Assembly (NCBI GenBank): GCA_011800805.1
Contig: MPNW01000006.1
Location: 255,270 to 319,269 of the forward strand
Source: Hirudo medicinalis
Taxonomy: Eukaryota > Annelida > Clitellata > Hirudinida > Hirudinidae
DNA: 64,000 bases
Direction of reading: 5' to 3'
Below, piece by piece: positions 38,201 through 47,624 of the stretch. Within the stretch, counting starts at the first letter, position 1; each line of letters starts with the position of its first letter. Below the pieces are notes generated by a model. It saw nothing but the letters and a program-made list of their open reading frames with translations. It searched no databases and was not told where the DNA came from. A program made the position numbers and the translations under genes.

Positions 38201-41109
38201 TAAGGAACACAATTTTTGCTTTTTTTCAACCTCTTCATCCAAATGCAAACAATTTTTAAAATTATAAAGGCATCTCATATTACAATAGTAGAAATACCAG
38301 AAGTTTATGAAGCTAGAACATTTCAGAATTTTTATTGGTTCATAGCTTTAGTTACTTTGTTACTGAATGCAGTGAGATGCTTAATCCAAAGACCCGATTT
38401 TCAACCGAGCTATTTTTTGTGACATTTGAAGTTATAAATTCAGGTTTTTGAAAAGCTGATGTTTGGACTGTGTTTATTCCATGGAGTCCTTCAAGAAAGA
38501 AAGAAATTTGGATCAATGGGATTCAATGTCTCATATGCATTTAATGGATCAGATCTGAGGATCTCCCTCAGGCAGCTTCAGGTTAATGCACCTTTAAAAT
38601 CTTATTTAAAACTTTTCTGAGATGAATTATCATCATTTGCATAACAAATTAAACAATCATTATAATTTTGTCCCACAATATAAAAACTTCTTAAAACTTC
38701 AACAGCTGCTAATCAATGATTATGAATCAGTGCCTTACGATGTCATCACCTACTTGGTCGGAGAATGCAACTACGGGGGCAGAGTGACAGATGATCGAGA
38801 CAGGAGATGTCTGCTCACCATACTTGAAGATTTCTGCAATGCAGATGTGGTAAATATGCCCAGGTACAAATTTTCCTCCAGTCCCTCCTATTATGCCCCT
38901 CCAAAGGGGTCGCTAGAAAGTTACATTGAGTTCATCAAGGTCGGTTAGAAGACTGATGTGTGCTTTATATTGCTCATGGTGAAGTATATATATTGCATTA
39001 TATTGACTGTTTCTGTAGAATCTACCTCTTTATGAAGATCACGAACTATTCGGCATGCACGAGAATGTGATGACAATGAAACACATCCATGACACCAGAC
39101 ATTTCTTTGATAATCTCCTCAACATCTTTGGAGTTTATGTAAACGTGTCTGGAAGCAAAAACGATGACCAGGTCATAACAATAACTTGTGACATTCTGGG
39201 GAAGGTATTTAATCAATCACTTGCTAAACAATTCTTTGCCAATATTTTGAATGCCTTATGCACGTGGTTCATACAGGAATTTGGAAACTCAGATTCATGA
39301 CTTTTATAGGACTTTTATTCAATTTTTAGGACCGTTTTTCTTAACATAAATGCCAGTATTTAGACTATTTATTGGGGGGGTTTAGACTTTAGATGTCGCT
39401 CCCCAAGGGCGCAGGCTAGGTTCCTAAGACGACAGCTCCTCTCTAACTTTTGATTTGATTTTTTGGATCTCATGTCAACTAATTGTTGGCATTGCAAGAA
39501 AACATTAAATTTATGCAGCTCCTTGGAGAATTTAATCTCAATGTTGTCAAAAACAAGTACCCGGTCTCATATGGAGATGCTATGAATGCTCTTCTAACTC
39601 AGGAGATGGCCAGGTTTAACAGGTACTTCACTTATCTTATATATGGTATGATTATAATCTACTTCTGAATCAATTCATATTTATTTAAGGTTGACCTCGA
39701 ATATTAGAGGAAGTCTGAAGAACCTGCAAAATGCTGTGCGTGGTCTGAGCGTGATGTCAGCAGAACTGGAGTCTCTTGGCAACAGCATCCTTACTGGAAG
39801 AATACCACAATCCTGGATGATCATCTCATATCCGTCCCCAAAATCTCTTGCTAGCTACATCCATGATCTTGTCCAAAGGCAGCAATTTTTTCAGGTGCAG
39901 AATCTCAGGGAAATTTCATATATCTCTCCAAGTGGCAACTTACTTTCTTTAAAAAGCTTATGCTGGGGTTGTCCTGGCCATAGTTGCTGAATCTCTCACA
40001 CATATCTAAAGAAGTTGGGCCTTGAAACACAAACAAGGACGTTCAGTTAAATAGCACTTATTAAAGTTACCTGACTGCATCATTGTGACTCTGCAACAAC
40101 CAAATTCCAATTAGATTTTATTAATCAAAACTTTTAATTTTTCAGTCCTGGTATGAAAAAGGAACACCCAACATCTTTTGGATTTCTGGCTTCTTCTTCA
40201 TACAAGCCTTCCTAACCGGAGTGATGCAGAACTTTGCCAGGACTTATAAGATTCCTATTGATCAATTAGAGTATGACAACCAGGTTAATCCCTGCAACTC
40301 ACCCCACAATTAAAAATATCTATGCAAGCACCACATGCAGCATTGTTTTCACCATTTCTTTAAAGACTAGATTCGAGTTATAATGATTTTGCTTAAATGC
40401 CACATAAGTATTCCAAAGATTATTTCCTATCTGAACGGGATTTAACATTTTTCTAATAGATGATGAAATCTTCAGAAAATTTGCCTCCTCCAGAAGTAGG
40501 AGCTTATGTGCATGGATTGTTCTTAGAAGGAGCAAAATGGGATTCCAGCAAGTTAGCATCAGCAGAAAATTACATTGTTGAAACATTCCTATTGCAATGT
40601 TACTGTATTATGTTAACAATGTTAAGGCATTAAACTTATTCCCAAAGAAATATTCAAAACCAAATGCCCCAATGTTTCATCTTATCTTAAGGAACATTAT
40701 AGTTGATGAAGATTCAAAGACACTGCATTATCCAGTGCCTGTCATCTGGTTCAAACCCCTAAAGAAGGTCAAAGTGCCAGCAAGTGATCAAAGGTAAATA
40801 AACCAATAAATTCATTTTTTAATTATTTCCATCTTTCTTTCCAAGAAGAGCATTTAGGTTAGCATTAGATTAAATGAACATTGTGCTCTAAAGAGCATGA
40901 AATTAGGAACAGTTTGGTATCATTGTGCACACAAGGAATTTCACCTCAGATATAGATGCCCCCTCTACAATACAACCCAGAGAAGTGGGGTGCTGTCCAC
41001 AACTGGTCATTCAACTAACTTTGTCTGCTTCATCCCACTGGACACCAAACAGCCCTCAAGACACTGGGTCAAGAGGGGCACAGCTCTTATCTGCCAGCTG
41101 GATGACTGA
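9529..41109 (+). CDS. Axonemal dynein heavy chain, DNAH3/7/12 subfamily (single-headed inner arm)
   Basis: About 70 exons join almost everywhere in phase into roughly 3,950 codons, close to the about 4,000 residues of DNAH3, DNAH7 and DNAH12. Order: tail, linker, AAA1-AAA4 with P-loops near residues 1285, 1566, 1920 and 2271, coiled-coil stalk with microtubule-binding tip, AAA5, AAA6 and the C-terminal cap ending TGHSTNFV...ICQLDD. The protein is the ATP-driven motor of ciliary and flagellar inner dynein arms. Phrases such as [29 protein letters not shown] and [17 protein letters not shown] place it in the DNAH3/7/12 group; I cannot pick one member by eye. The start ATG at 9529 is the first that keeps the conserved [14 protein letters not shown] region in frame, but an upstream exon is possible. 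Two borders are abnormal (18253-18280 and 37497). Introns carry most of the mobile elements of the window. Domain blocks are listed separately. Confidence 0.96.
11046..12160. other. Dynein tail intron
   Basis: No gene is seen in this 1.1 kb intron. It contains a short (TTA)n tract at about 11270-11290 and another at 12055-12080. The remainder is AT-rich, with no recognised element. Confidence 0.4.
13969..18547 (+). CDS. Dynein linker exons
   Basis: Exons: 13969-14135 (GC donor), 14337-14547, 14650-14835, 15469-15553, 15705-15757, 15924-16181, 17335-17456, 17603-17765, 18179 to about 18253, 18377-18547. The block reads [80 protein letters not shown] and [16 protein letters not shown], the signature order of the dynein linker. 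The linker swings over the AAA ring to make the power stroke. The exon starting at 18179 has no clean donor: GAA|GTCATG keeps phase but drops about 15 residues, while reading on meets TAA at 18278-18280. Confidence 0.85.
14836..15468. other. Dynein intron without recognised element
   Basis: A 633-bp AT-rich intron. I see no gene, repeat or structured element in it. Confidence 0.4.
16225..16416 (+). mobile_element. SINE copy 1 with (TTA)n tail
   Basis: The segment from GGCTCAGAGAGCTCGTG to the TTA-repeat tail matches the copy at 25436-25620 along its length. Both carry GCCTCTGGGAGATGG and CTATAAATGGTCTAAG-type cores. It lies in the dynein intron 16182-17334. The 3' end resembles the 3' UTR of the LINE fragment at 17.8 kb, suggesting that the LINE mobilised it. 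Confidence 0.7.
16560..16860 (-). mobile_element. LINE 3' fragment (reverse transcriptase C-terminal tail)
   Basis: The minus strand reads [17 protein letters not shown], then with frame breaks [20 protein letters not shown]. This is the conserved region after the reverse transcriptase domain found in many invertebrate non-LTR elements (consensus like IDVxIPxDxN...LGT...GTAxILRR). Stops and shifts show that it is dead. It lies just beyond the tail of SINE copy 1 and before the microsatellite. Confidence 0.7.
16858..17192. repeat. Graded triplet/hexamer microsatellite
   Basis: (TTA)n passes into blocks of hexamer variants in order: TCGTTA, TCGTTG, CCGTTG, CCGTTA, TCGTTA and TCATTA, and then back to (TTA)n. 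Long open frames across it (Ile/Val-rich or Leu-Ser repeats) are artefacts of the repeat. Confidence 0.95.
17820..17995 (-). mobile_element. LINE 3' end (CR1/Jockey-type tail) with 3' UTR and (TAA)n
   Basis: The minus strand reads without a stop [17 protein letters not shown] then [17 protein letters not shown], the usual C-terminal end of CR1/Jockey-like reverse transcriptases (WNxLP...SFKxxLKTxLF). It is followed by a short 3' UTR and a TAA-repeat tail. It lies in the dynein intron 17766-18178. The 3' UTR (CCTCTGACGCTATGCTTAAG) resembles the 3' end of the SINEs at 16.2 and 25.4 kb. Confidence 0.7.
18802..20319 (+). CDS. Dynein AAA1 (main motor ATPase) exons
   Basis: Exons: 18802-19064, 19287-19482, 19734-19826, 19927-20319. 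Walker [11 protein letters not shown] is encoded at 19369-19398 and Walker B lies in CFDEFNR. The following AAA1 motifs [51 protein letters not shown] and [12 protein letters not shown] are intact, so the main ATP site should be functional. A patch [14 protein letters not shown] before AAA1 is an acidic insertion relative to the relatives I know. Confidence 0.95.
20745..23314 (+). CDS. Dynein AAA2 exons
   Basis: Exons: 20745-20974, 21315-21498, 21653-21877, 22026-22208, 22445-22573, 22836-23033, 23175-23314. The P-loop is VGEPLGGKS (about residue 1566). [47 protein letters not shown] and [12 protein letters not shown] follow in order. AAA2 binds nucleotide structurally in this family. The phase is continuous across all junctions. 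Confidence 0.93.
23325..23830. mobile_element. pogo/Tigger-like MITE
   Basis: This 506-bp element has terminal inverted repeats of about 25 bp: CAGTGGGTGAT, then GGTTAACGAAC, with one mismatch between ends. TA (in fact TATA) lies on each flank, which fits a TA target-site duplication. Subterminal motifs TTCGTTATCCG and TTCGTTAACCGATCA recur several times. It has no coding capacity. The CAGT... plus GGTTAACGAAC end is characteristic of pogo/Tigger-type Tc1-mariner elements. One N lies at 23447. It sits in the dynein intron before the AAA3 P-loop exon. Confidence 0.9.
24429..27319 (+). CDS. Dynein AAA3 exons
   Basis: Exons: 24429-24567, 24807-24973, 25081-25270, 26306-26493, 27049-27123, 27244-27319. 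The P-loop [10 protein letters not shown] is in the first exon, and Walker B is in [51 protein letters not shown] and [20 protein letters not shown] follow, as expected for AAA3, a regulatory ATP site. Every junction keeps phase. The introns at 25271-26305 and 26494-27048 hold transposon sequence. Confidence 0.93.
25436..25620 (+). mobile_element. SINE copy 2 with (TTA)n tail
   Basis: This copy is homologous to 16225-16416 from GGCTCAGAGGGTTTGTG to the TTA-repeat tail, with scattered differences and a short indel. It lies in a dynein intron in sense orientation, immediately followed by an antisense LINE fragment, just as at 16.2-16.9 kb. Confidence 0.7.
25640..26190 (-). mobile_element. LINE 3' fragment (reverse transcriptase C-terminal region)
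   Basis: The minus strand reads PWYEHTPQ, then [26 protein letters not shown] and [11 protein letters not shown]. After a frame change it continues [11 protein letters not shown] and then [13 protein letters not shown]. This is the conserved post-RT segment of a family of invertebrate non-LTR retrotransposons. Several stops and frame breaks show it is inactive. A TTA-rich microsatellite flanks it at 26175-26250. Confidence 0.75.
26740..26900 (+). mobile_element. tRNA-derived SINE
   Basis: The head is the tRNA-like unit at 26767-26836. It is followed by a body CATCCTAATCACCCAG...GGGTGATTAACTGGCTG and an A-rich end at about 26890-26905. Intronic in the dynein gene, sense orientation. Confidence 0.65.
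26767..26836 (+). tRNA. tRNA-like pseudogene (SINE head)
   Basis: The acceptor stem TCCTGCA pairs with TGCGGGA over 7 bp, allowing one T-G pair. The D stem GTCT/AGAC is perfect. The A box TGGTCTAGTGTTTAAGA and B box GGTTTGAGTCC are close to RNA polymerase III consensus. The anticodon arm does not fold well, so this is a degenerate tRNA promoter unit rather than a working tRNA gene. Confidence 0.6.
27550..29112 (+). CDS. Dynein AAA4 exons
   Basis: Exons: 27550-27722 (GC donor), 28265-28457, 28669-28830, 28909-29112. The P-loop is GVGGSGRQS in [20 protein letters not shown]. The sensor region [19 protein letters not shown] and NCCTIDWF are present. For 28909-29112 the correct frame runs [20 protein letters not shown]; other open frames here are shadows. 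AAA4 is a regulatory ATP site in axonemal dyneins. Confidence 0.93.
29208..32776 (+). CDS. Dynein stalk and microtubule-binding domain exons
   Basis: Exons: 29208-29341, 29445-29607, 30394-30651, 30723-30854, 31060-31149 (GC donor, weak), 32029-32340, 32558-32776. [16 protein letters not shown] leads into the first coiled coil ([36 protein letters not shown]). The tip reads [18 protein letters not shown], the site that grips tubulin. The second coiled coil begins [19 protein letters not shown] and runs into [11 protein letters not shown] and AAA5 start [13 protein letters not shown]. Confidence 0.92.
29642..30393. other. Dynein stalk intron
   Basis: No gene is seen. The segment at about 29870-30130 is less AT-biased than the rest and may be an old repeat. 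Its GCATGCAGGAATGCAACCCA resembles a short piece at 836-855, but too little is shared to classify it. Confidence 0.3.
31665..31870 (+). mobile_element. LINE 3' fragment (CR1/Jockey-type tail), sense
   Basis: The plus strand reads [19 protein letters not shown], and after frame breaks [17 protein letters not shown]. This matches the usual end of CR1/Jockey-like reverse transcriptases (VRSAxRGxL...LWNxLP...LKTxLF). Several stops are present. It lies in the dynein intron 31150-32028. Confidence 0.6.
32901..36023 (+). CDS. Dynein AAA5 and start of AAA6 exons
   Basis: Exons: 32901-33046, 33719-33933, 34039-34231, 34468-34660, 35548-35720, 35883-36023. They read [108 protein letters not shown] and [10 protein letters not shown]. 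This is the standard order of AAA5 and the AAA5-AAA6 region; these modules do not hydrolyse ATP. All phases agree. Confidence 0.92.
35110..35375. repeat. Dispersed repeat, copy A (inverse partner at 44957-45215)
   Basis: The segment matches the reverse complement of 44957-45215 over about 260 bp. Shared landmarks include CAAACATCCTTACAAATC, GGCTTACATCTAATT, TTTGCACTTCTGATTGATTC and GGCTGTCCTTTTGT. It is intronic in the dynein gene. Confidence 0.75.
36467..41109 (+). CDS. Dynein AAA6 and C-terminal cap exons
   Basis: Exons: 36467-36625, 36755-36866, 37036-37260, 37318-37497 (donor GG), 37757-37897, 38444-38581, 38706-38939, 39019-39204, 39519-39622, 39690-39894, 40146-40283, 40460-40551, 40692-40793, 40950-41109. 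Motifs include [119 protein letters not shown] and [13 protein letters not shown]. The stop TGA is at 41107-41109. Only the 37497 border lacks a normal donor. Confidence 0.93.
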
Positions 41110-41268
41110 GTTCATTCAAAGTAATTTGAAACCATAAAATGGCAGTCTTACATAAACAAGGAGACACTATAATGACCAATTCAGTTGACATTGCAGATAA
41201 GAAAAACAAATGCTTTCAAGTTCTTACAAAATAGAAACCAAAAAATGGTAAATCATGATCATTGCAGT

Positions 41269-43755
41269 TCACTCTTCATCCCTATAAAGATCATCACCAT
41301 TATCTTCATCAGTACTCTCATCATCTTTAGTGTTTCCTTGCATCTCATCCTGGATGTCTCTCAGATGTTGTATTTCCATATTTGGTTGAGATGCAGAGGC
41401 AGATGCCAGGGTTGAGTCCTTGAACCCCTCAGAAGTGCTTCTTGAGTCAACCCTGGCCCTTTTTGTCATCTGATGGCATTCATTAAACTATCACAAATTA
41501 AGTAAACTTTGAAATATCACAAATAAAAATCCATGCTATTGACTGACCTCTTGATACTCCTTCATCCTACACTCATATTTCTTCCTTTCTTCTTCAGCCA
41601 TTTGTTCATAAGGAGCCTTCTCCTCTAGTGTCAATTTTCTCCACTCTTCACCAGCTAAATTCAGTTCAATACTAAAGTTAAATAGTAAAGTTCATTGAAT
41701 GAATGAGATTCATTGAGAATGATGAACCAACCAGAATTCAACAGCAAGTTGTTTGAAAACAAAAAACAACCCATGGACTTGAGCAAAGACCAACAAACCA
41801 ACTAAATGGTCACTCATAAACTTAAAATCAATTACTTAGTTGATTGCTGACTTGCCTGCTCTCAGGATTTCCTTATGTTCTGAAATCCTGTCCTTCATCT
41901 TTATTCTGAAGTCAGCCAGCCACAGAAAATAAGATGATTGGGGTCTCTTGGGTTTATTGGCATCTTTGCCAGTGTAAGCAGCCATCTGGCAAATTGATGT
42001 GGAATACCATTATAGGAAATGAGTTTTGAGCTATCAACTCTGACAAATATTATTATCTGTATTGTATGCATCTATGTAAATGCCCATTAATCCTATCAAG
42101 TATTCAGGTCAACTATTTATATAACACTGTTTTCCACAAGTCATCCAAGCTAAGGTTCAAACATGAGGAATGTTCATTCAGCATCACATGAAGAATGCAA
42201 CAGAGCTATGCAGCCAGTTTAAGGGAACATTAGATCAAATTATTGTTTAAAATAAGACATGGGCTAGCCATTCATCTAACAAAGCAAAAGCAGATACAAA
42301 CCAATTGACAAAAAATAAATTAAGCCAAATTAAATCTGGAGTCTATTTTCAAAATAAAACTTGTCTAATATCAACTTTTAAGTTGTCAAATCATTAGGCA
42401 AATCCATAATGCTCTGTGGAATATTATTATAGCTGGTCATAAAATAGAAAAATCATAAAACTAAAACATTAAAAAATAAAGACACTAAGCTATAAGATAA
42501 TTTAAATGAGTGTACAAGAAGTGGCACACTTGAGTAATCCAAAACATTTTGCAACAATTTAGCACCATAATGCAATCCAGAAGTGTGGATTTGTTAGTTG
42601 ATAAAGAATCTCCGGACATAACAGTTATATCCTAATTTTGTCAATCTATAAGAGATTGTCATAAAAGCCAACATACAATTACAGAAAACATTTCCAATTA
42701 ATGCTTGTTTAAACAATTCAAACTAGCAAATATAAGTCAAATCACCTAATTTTATGTATTTGATTCAAATATAACTCAAACAAATTCAAGTTGCAGTGTA
42801 TTTGGTTCTCTTTTATAAAATAATAAACCAATTTAACAACAAATGAAATTATTTGATCAAGACTGACATCAAGCAAGATTGCCCAAGGCATCAAATGGAT
42901 GAAATTAAATTTATATACACTGACTTCCTGATCAAATCTTGTTTTATCTTCAGCTGCCATGGCTCGAAACTGTACCCTCGCTTCTTCATCGAGGTTCCTC
43001 CATTTCTCGGCCACCTGCTTTGTCCATTCAGAAACCTGGCTTATGCACATCTTTCATTACAACTTCTTCAATTCTAGGCAGAATATATCTCACCTTACTA
43101 ATTCTTTCTCCTCTTTTGGCTGCAGACTCCCTCTCTAGCTGTGCAAAGTAGAAATAGGCTGTGGTTGGCCTTTTTGGTCTATTTGGATCTTTCTGCTTCC
43201 TCTTTGTACCATGTGGCATGAGAACATTTGCACCATATTGGCCAGGCATTCTGAGAGTTGTAGCATAATTTGAATTTCTGGTCATATCATTAGTATATGA
43301 ATTCATTCTCAGGTGAGATTGCAGATTAGACATTCGGTTGTAAAATGTTGTTGGTGTGTTGATAGCTGTTGATTTCACATCCAAACTCAGAGGACATGGT
43401 TTAGTCATGGACATGTTACTTGTGAATGTAGTAACTGAAGTAGAAATGGCACTTGGCGCAGTGCCAGTCGCCAAACCACAAATCATCTCTCCTCTATCAA
43501 TTGGTCTATCTGAAGACGCACCTGAGCGAATGTTAAATCATTTCTTCATTTACATAATTCGGAAAAAAATTGAACGCTTACAACATACTTGTGATGCTAG
43601 CTTGATTTGTAACGATCTGCTGCACAGACCTCACCACATGTGTTTGTAAATGTTTGTCGATGTCTTTACAAGCATCAACAATTAATGAATTATGGTGAAT
43701 GAAAACGCTCCCAAAAATTAGTTCTACCTGTATTAACAAAATGTTGATAAGACAT
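41269..43755 (-). CDS. Twin HMG-box protein with acidic tail (HMGB-like)
   Basis: Exons on the minus strand: 43755-43728, 43521-43094, 43035-42925, 41985-41856 (GC donor), 41654-41548, 41469-41269. They join in phase into 334 codons. The N-terminal about 110 residues are Ser/Thr/Asn-rich and unrecognised. HMG box A runs from DPNRPKRPTTAYFYFAQLER to EEARVQFRAMAAEDKTRFDQ. Box B runs from DANKPKRPQSSYFLWLADF to EEKAPYEQMAEEERKKYEC. The C-terminus is acidic (KDDESTDEDNGDD). HMG boxes bend DNA in chromatin. The unusually long N-terminal extension separates it from ordinary HMGB1/2, so I give no symbol. The gene is convergent with the dynein gene, with only 159 bp between stop codons. Confidence 0.9.
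42000..42920. other. HMG-box gene intron
   Basis: A 0.9-kb intron between the two HMG boxes. I see no gene or recognised repeat in it; open frames here are shadows of AT-rich sequence. Confidence 0.4.
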
Positions 43756-44956
43756 GGCAATAAAATCCACCCTCTTCAAAAATGTGTCACAAAGCCGCAA
43801 GATGCTGCGAACCAGTATTATCAAATATCAGTCGACAGAAGCGAAGCCCAACACAACAAACGACGGCTTGGACACGTGACAACATTCAGCTCAATTTAGT
43901 GCGGGAAGACATTTTTACAGCTACCAACAACTTACTTCATTCATACTTTTATTTTTAATAATTTAAAAGTATCTTGATATGCAATCTGTATTCAGGATTG
44001 ACTTCAATCGAACATCTTTAACTTTTTACTTCATTCTATCTAGCTTCACTTGTTATGATTCTACTATTGATTGCATGGAAGGTGAAATTTCTTATGATTT
44101 GTGAAAAGATAATGAAGACTATTTTTACACCATAACGAGAGGTGCCGTCACTTCTTTGTAAGTAAACAAGCTTTTGACGGCTATTGCAAAATAAAGATAA
44201 TCTAAATATAATTGTAAAGTATTGGTGGACAATGGTTGAGAAACGCTTAAATGTTTTTGATATGTTCTGGATTGCCTTTCTACTTTTTTCCTGCGATATG
44301 TATATTTATTTATTTAAAGCTTATATTTAAAGTGTCGAAAGCATCCATGACCGGATATAAAAGGCATTATGACAATCAAATCAGTCAAATATAATCTTCT
44401 TTAAGGTTCTAATCACAGAAAACTGTGTGCTACCGAAAATACTTTTATGATGGTACCTTGTCAATATCTTAGACGTGTCTTTAGGCACTTGCTGACAATC
44501 GTTCCCATTTAAATTTCCCAACACGTTGAAACATTACACTTGATCAAAAACTTAGTTGTCTTGCAGTTCTGTTTAACACACCACCCTCATGCCACTCTAA
44601 TCAAGCTCTGTATCGTTATCGTCAACTCAAGGACCTTTTATTAATTATGAATTCTTTGCTAGTTTTACTGTATTCCAAATAACATTAAAACTTCATTCAG
44701 TTCCACAATGTTGGTTCTTTATCTTATATTCTTGAAAAAGATTTCTAGATTTTTTTTCTGTACTTTTTTCTTTTTGTACTACTCATTTCCTTCCCAGAAG
44801 ATGCATTTATGTTGATTTACCTCTCCATTTTCTTACATTTGTGAACATATATTCATGCACATCAACATTCCAGTGCACATCAGTATTGAAGAATAACCAT
44901 CATTTTTTTCTCCACTTTATTGAACAATTCATCTAAATATTCCATGGTCATTATAC

Positions 44957-45215
44957 ATTGCTACATTACAAACCACTACAATTTTTTTACAAAAGGACAG
45001 CCCAGAGGGATGTACTCCCTGTGATGGGCTGCCTGTTCCAATGAAATAATTCAAAGCCGAATGTCAAAAAAGGAATCAATCAGAAGTGCAAAAATTTAAA
45101 GTAGCAGTTCAGCAATAGAAATTAGATGTAAGCCAGAAAAGCCACATGAGATGATTTCACTTATTCAAAATATAGGATTTGTAAGGATGTTTGAATATGG
45201 ATATGGACTCAGAAT
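44957..45215. repeat. Dispersed repeat, copy B
   Basis: Inverted homologue of 35110-35375. It contains a hairpin-prone centre: AGGACAGCCCAGAGGGATG faces CTCCCTGTGATGGGCTGCCT. No coding potential is seen. Confidence 0.75.
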
Positions 45216-46281
45216 TTCAATTAAAGTAATAGCTGGATTGAAGCTTCAAAGAATTTTAGTTTAGATTTTCTGTTAGCATCTGAATTTAGTGTATCAGCAA
45301 GCATATTCCATACAAAAACCAGATGTCAGTAAGAAGTTTGATTCCAATGCTGAAATAATAAAAACACTTTGTTTCAAGAATTGCAAACTAAATGAATTTG
45401 TCATGGTCTCACCGAAGTTCAGAACTAGTTGGAAATGAATGTAAAGAGTCCACTAAAATGTTCCCCACCAGTCAGAAATGCCAGAATATTTGTCACAAGC
45501 TATACTAGAATGAGTATGTAAAGATTTAGTCTTCATAGTAAAGATTTATCAACTTCACCCCAATATAGTTTTGAATATGGTGACAATGTAAAATGAATGC
45601 TATGAGAAGTGTGATTGAATTCAAAGCATTTCAAGCCTCTTTAATGCATGCGAACGTTTTCAACACAGTGTCTACATAAGTATTGGCAATACCAATACCA
45701 ATATTTTGATTTAAATGTATTGCCACACAGAAGCAGACTTCATTGCCAACTCTATGACTTAAGCCTTTGCTAAAAAATAGTTTTGCTTATTGAATCATTA
45801 CATACTTTTTCAAATCATTGTGAACCTATGGTCACATGCTCTACTTAAAAAATGCTCCACTATTGACGAGCTGCACTTTTTCGGTTACCCTGGCTCCTGA
45901 AATCATTAACTCCACAGTTCTCTGACGCTTTAAATCATGTATCTATACAATTGATCCCAGCAACATCTTGTCATTAAATGATTGATTAATCCTCTATGGT
46001 GAGAATTTGGTAACAAAACCATCACTTTCAATCGACTGAAGGGAGTCCGATCAATTAACCTTTCTAAAATATTCACTTGAACTTCAATCAAAGTAGATGT
46101 AAAGCGAAGATTTAAATTAATAAAAGCCGATGACTTTGACGCCGATTACGTTCTACACTTTTTGATTTCAGGTCGAGTTATATTCAGCTGTTGCCCGTCA
46201 TTTAGACGAGAGAGAAGGAACATTTCTGTAGTTAGTGCTGTGCTTTTTTGTTTTGTTTTTGGAAATAACTCTTAGTTAAAT

Positions 46282-46527
46282 TTGTTTCATTCAGAAATAA
46301 TAGTCATTGTTCGTGGTATCTCAAATCTTTACAAATTTGAACCTGGAAAGTGGATTACTATTAGTGAATCTACTAGTTTACATAGACCGAGCTTCATACA
46401 AGTTATTGAAGATTATAAATATACTCGGCAGATGTCAGCTTATGTTAGATGTAAAAATATTTCGCAGTTAACGAATTTCAAAAGTAACACAATATATCGC
46501 TTATATACATGCGTTAAAGAAGAATAA
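46282..46527 (+). CDS. Orphan ORF, possible single exon
   Basis: An 81-codon frame follows a good acceptor (TTTCATTCAG at about 46290) and reads IVRGISNLYKFEPGKWITI then RPSFIQVIEDYKYTRQ, ending CVKEE at a TAA. Composition is protein-like, with Tyr, Trp and Phe spread through it. I do not recognise the family. It could be a terminal exon of an unseen gene or a chance frame; no partner exon was found nearby. Confidence 0.3.
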   Translation: MFHSEIIVIVRGISNLYKFEPGKWITISESTSLHRPSFIQVIEDYKYTRQMSAYVRCKNISQLTNFKSNTIYRLYTCVKEE

Positions 46528-47624
46528 CATAATTAAATTAAGAAACATTAATCATTAAAATTGATTAAGGCTGAATACTAGTTAAGAGACTGGGAGGAGG
46601 AACAAATTTATTGCGCAAGCCCTTCATTTTCACCACAAGGTCGTTTGATTTTAAATTGATTATTCAAACAATGACGAATGAATTACACGATTGGCTTCTT
46701 GTTAATAAGTTAAGCACCTCTTCAATGAATTTCCCTAGGTTTTGATACAGGACTACTTTAAAAAAATTATCTCAAAATTTTTTAACATCTAACTATACTG
46801 AATGTGAAATTTTGATAAACTTGAGAGTTTTGAATTTCATGTGGACTTGAGGTGTCAGAGGTAAAATTTGTTTTACCAGATCCTTTGCCATGACCAGCGT
46901 TACAGTTGTACAACAGATCAAGGCCTTCCGAGAGAATGGGCAGGGGACACCCGGTTGCCACGCACATTTTTAGGGCTTATTATTTTAGTCTTAAAATATT
47001 ATAATCAATTATGCAAAGTTTATAATTTATAAGTTTATAAATTTTATAATGTAGCAAAGAATATAATTTTTAAAACCCATGTAATGACGTTACTGCCATA
47101 CCTAGTCAAATGAAATGATAGACTTATGAAAAAAAAAAAAATAATTGCTGGCAAGACGCAGAAAGCATAGAAACATTTTTGCTATTATAACTTCATTTTG
47201 GCATTAACTTATAGAAAACAATTTTTTGTTAAAATAGTATCAGTATCAACCAGATGCGAGTCTATATTATTAAGATTTGTATGACGACTAGTTTTTAAAA
47301 ATTTTTTCGTAAAAAATAAAGATATTTTAGGTGCCCAAACTTTCTATCAGCGGCCTAATTGTTAAATTAATGTCCATTCTTATATTTAACTAATCCTAAC
47401 CTTTTTATTACTGAGATTTCAACGATTTTTAAAACTGAAGTTATACGTAACTTGAGATCTGTTTACTTTGAAATGAATTTAGCATGAGTTTTTTGTTGTT
47501 GATTGTACTTTTAAAGATGACGCTTAAATAATTGTTAGCATGCTTTGCAAGTTAAGATTTTCAGAAAAACAATTATTTAAATGTATATAGAGGATGCCAT
47601 TCCAAGACGTAGAACTGAGATAAA

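Larger units (their letters stand above)
43756..47624. other. Intergenic region HMG-box / OSBP
   Basis: About 3.9 kb without a confident gene. It contains the promoter side of the HMG-box gene, the repeat at 44957-45215, a TATTGGCAATACCAATACC repeat at about 45680 shared inverted with about 6600-6660, and one orphan ORF at 46282-46527. The region from 46980 to 47100 is a very AT-rich tract. Confidence 0.4.

Noticed and set aside
46782..46967. 61-codon minus-strand ORF
   Set aside because: Short, no family, no good splice borders; kept out for lack of support.
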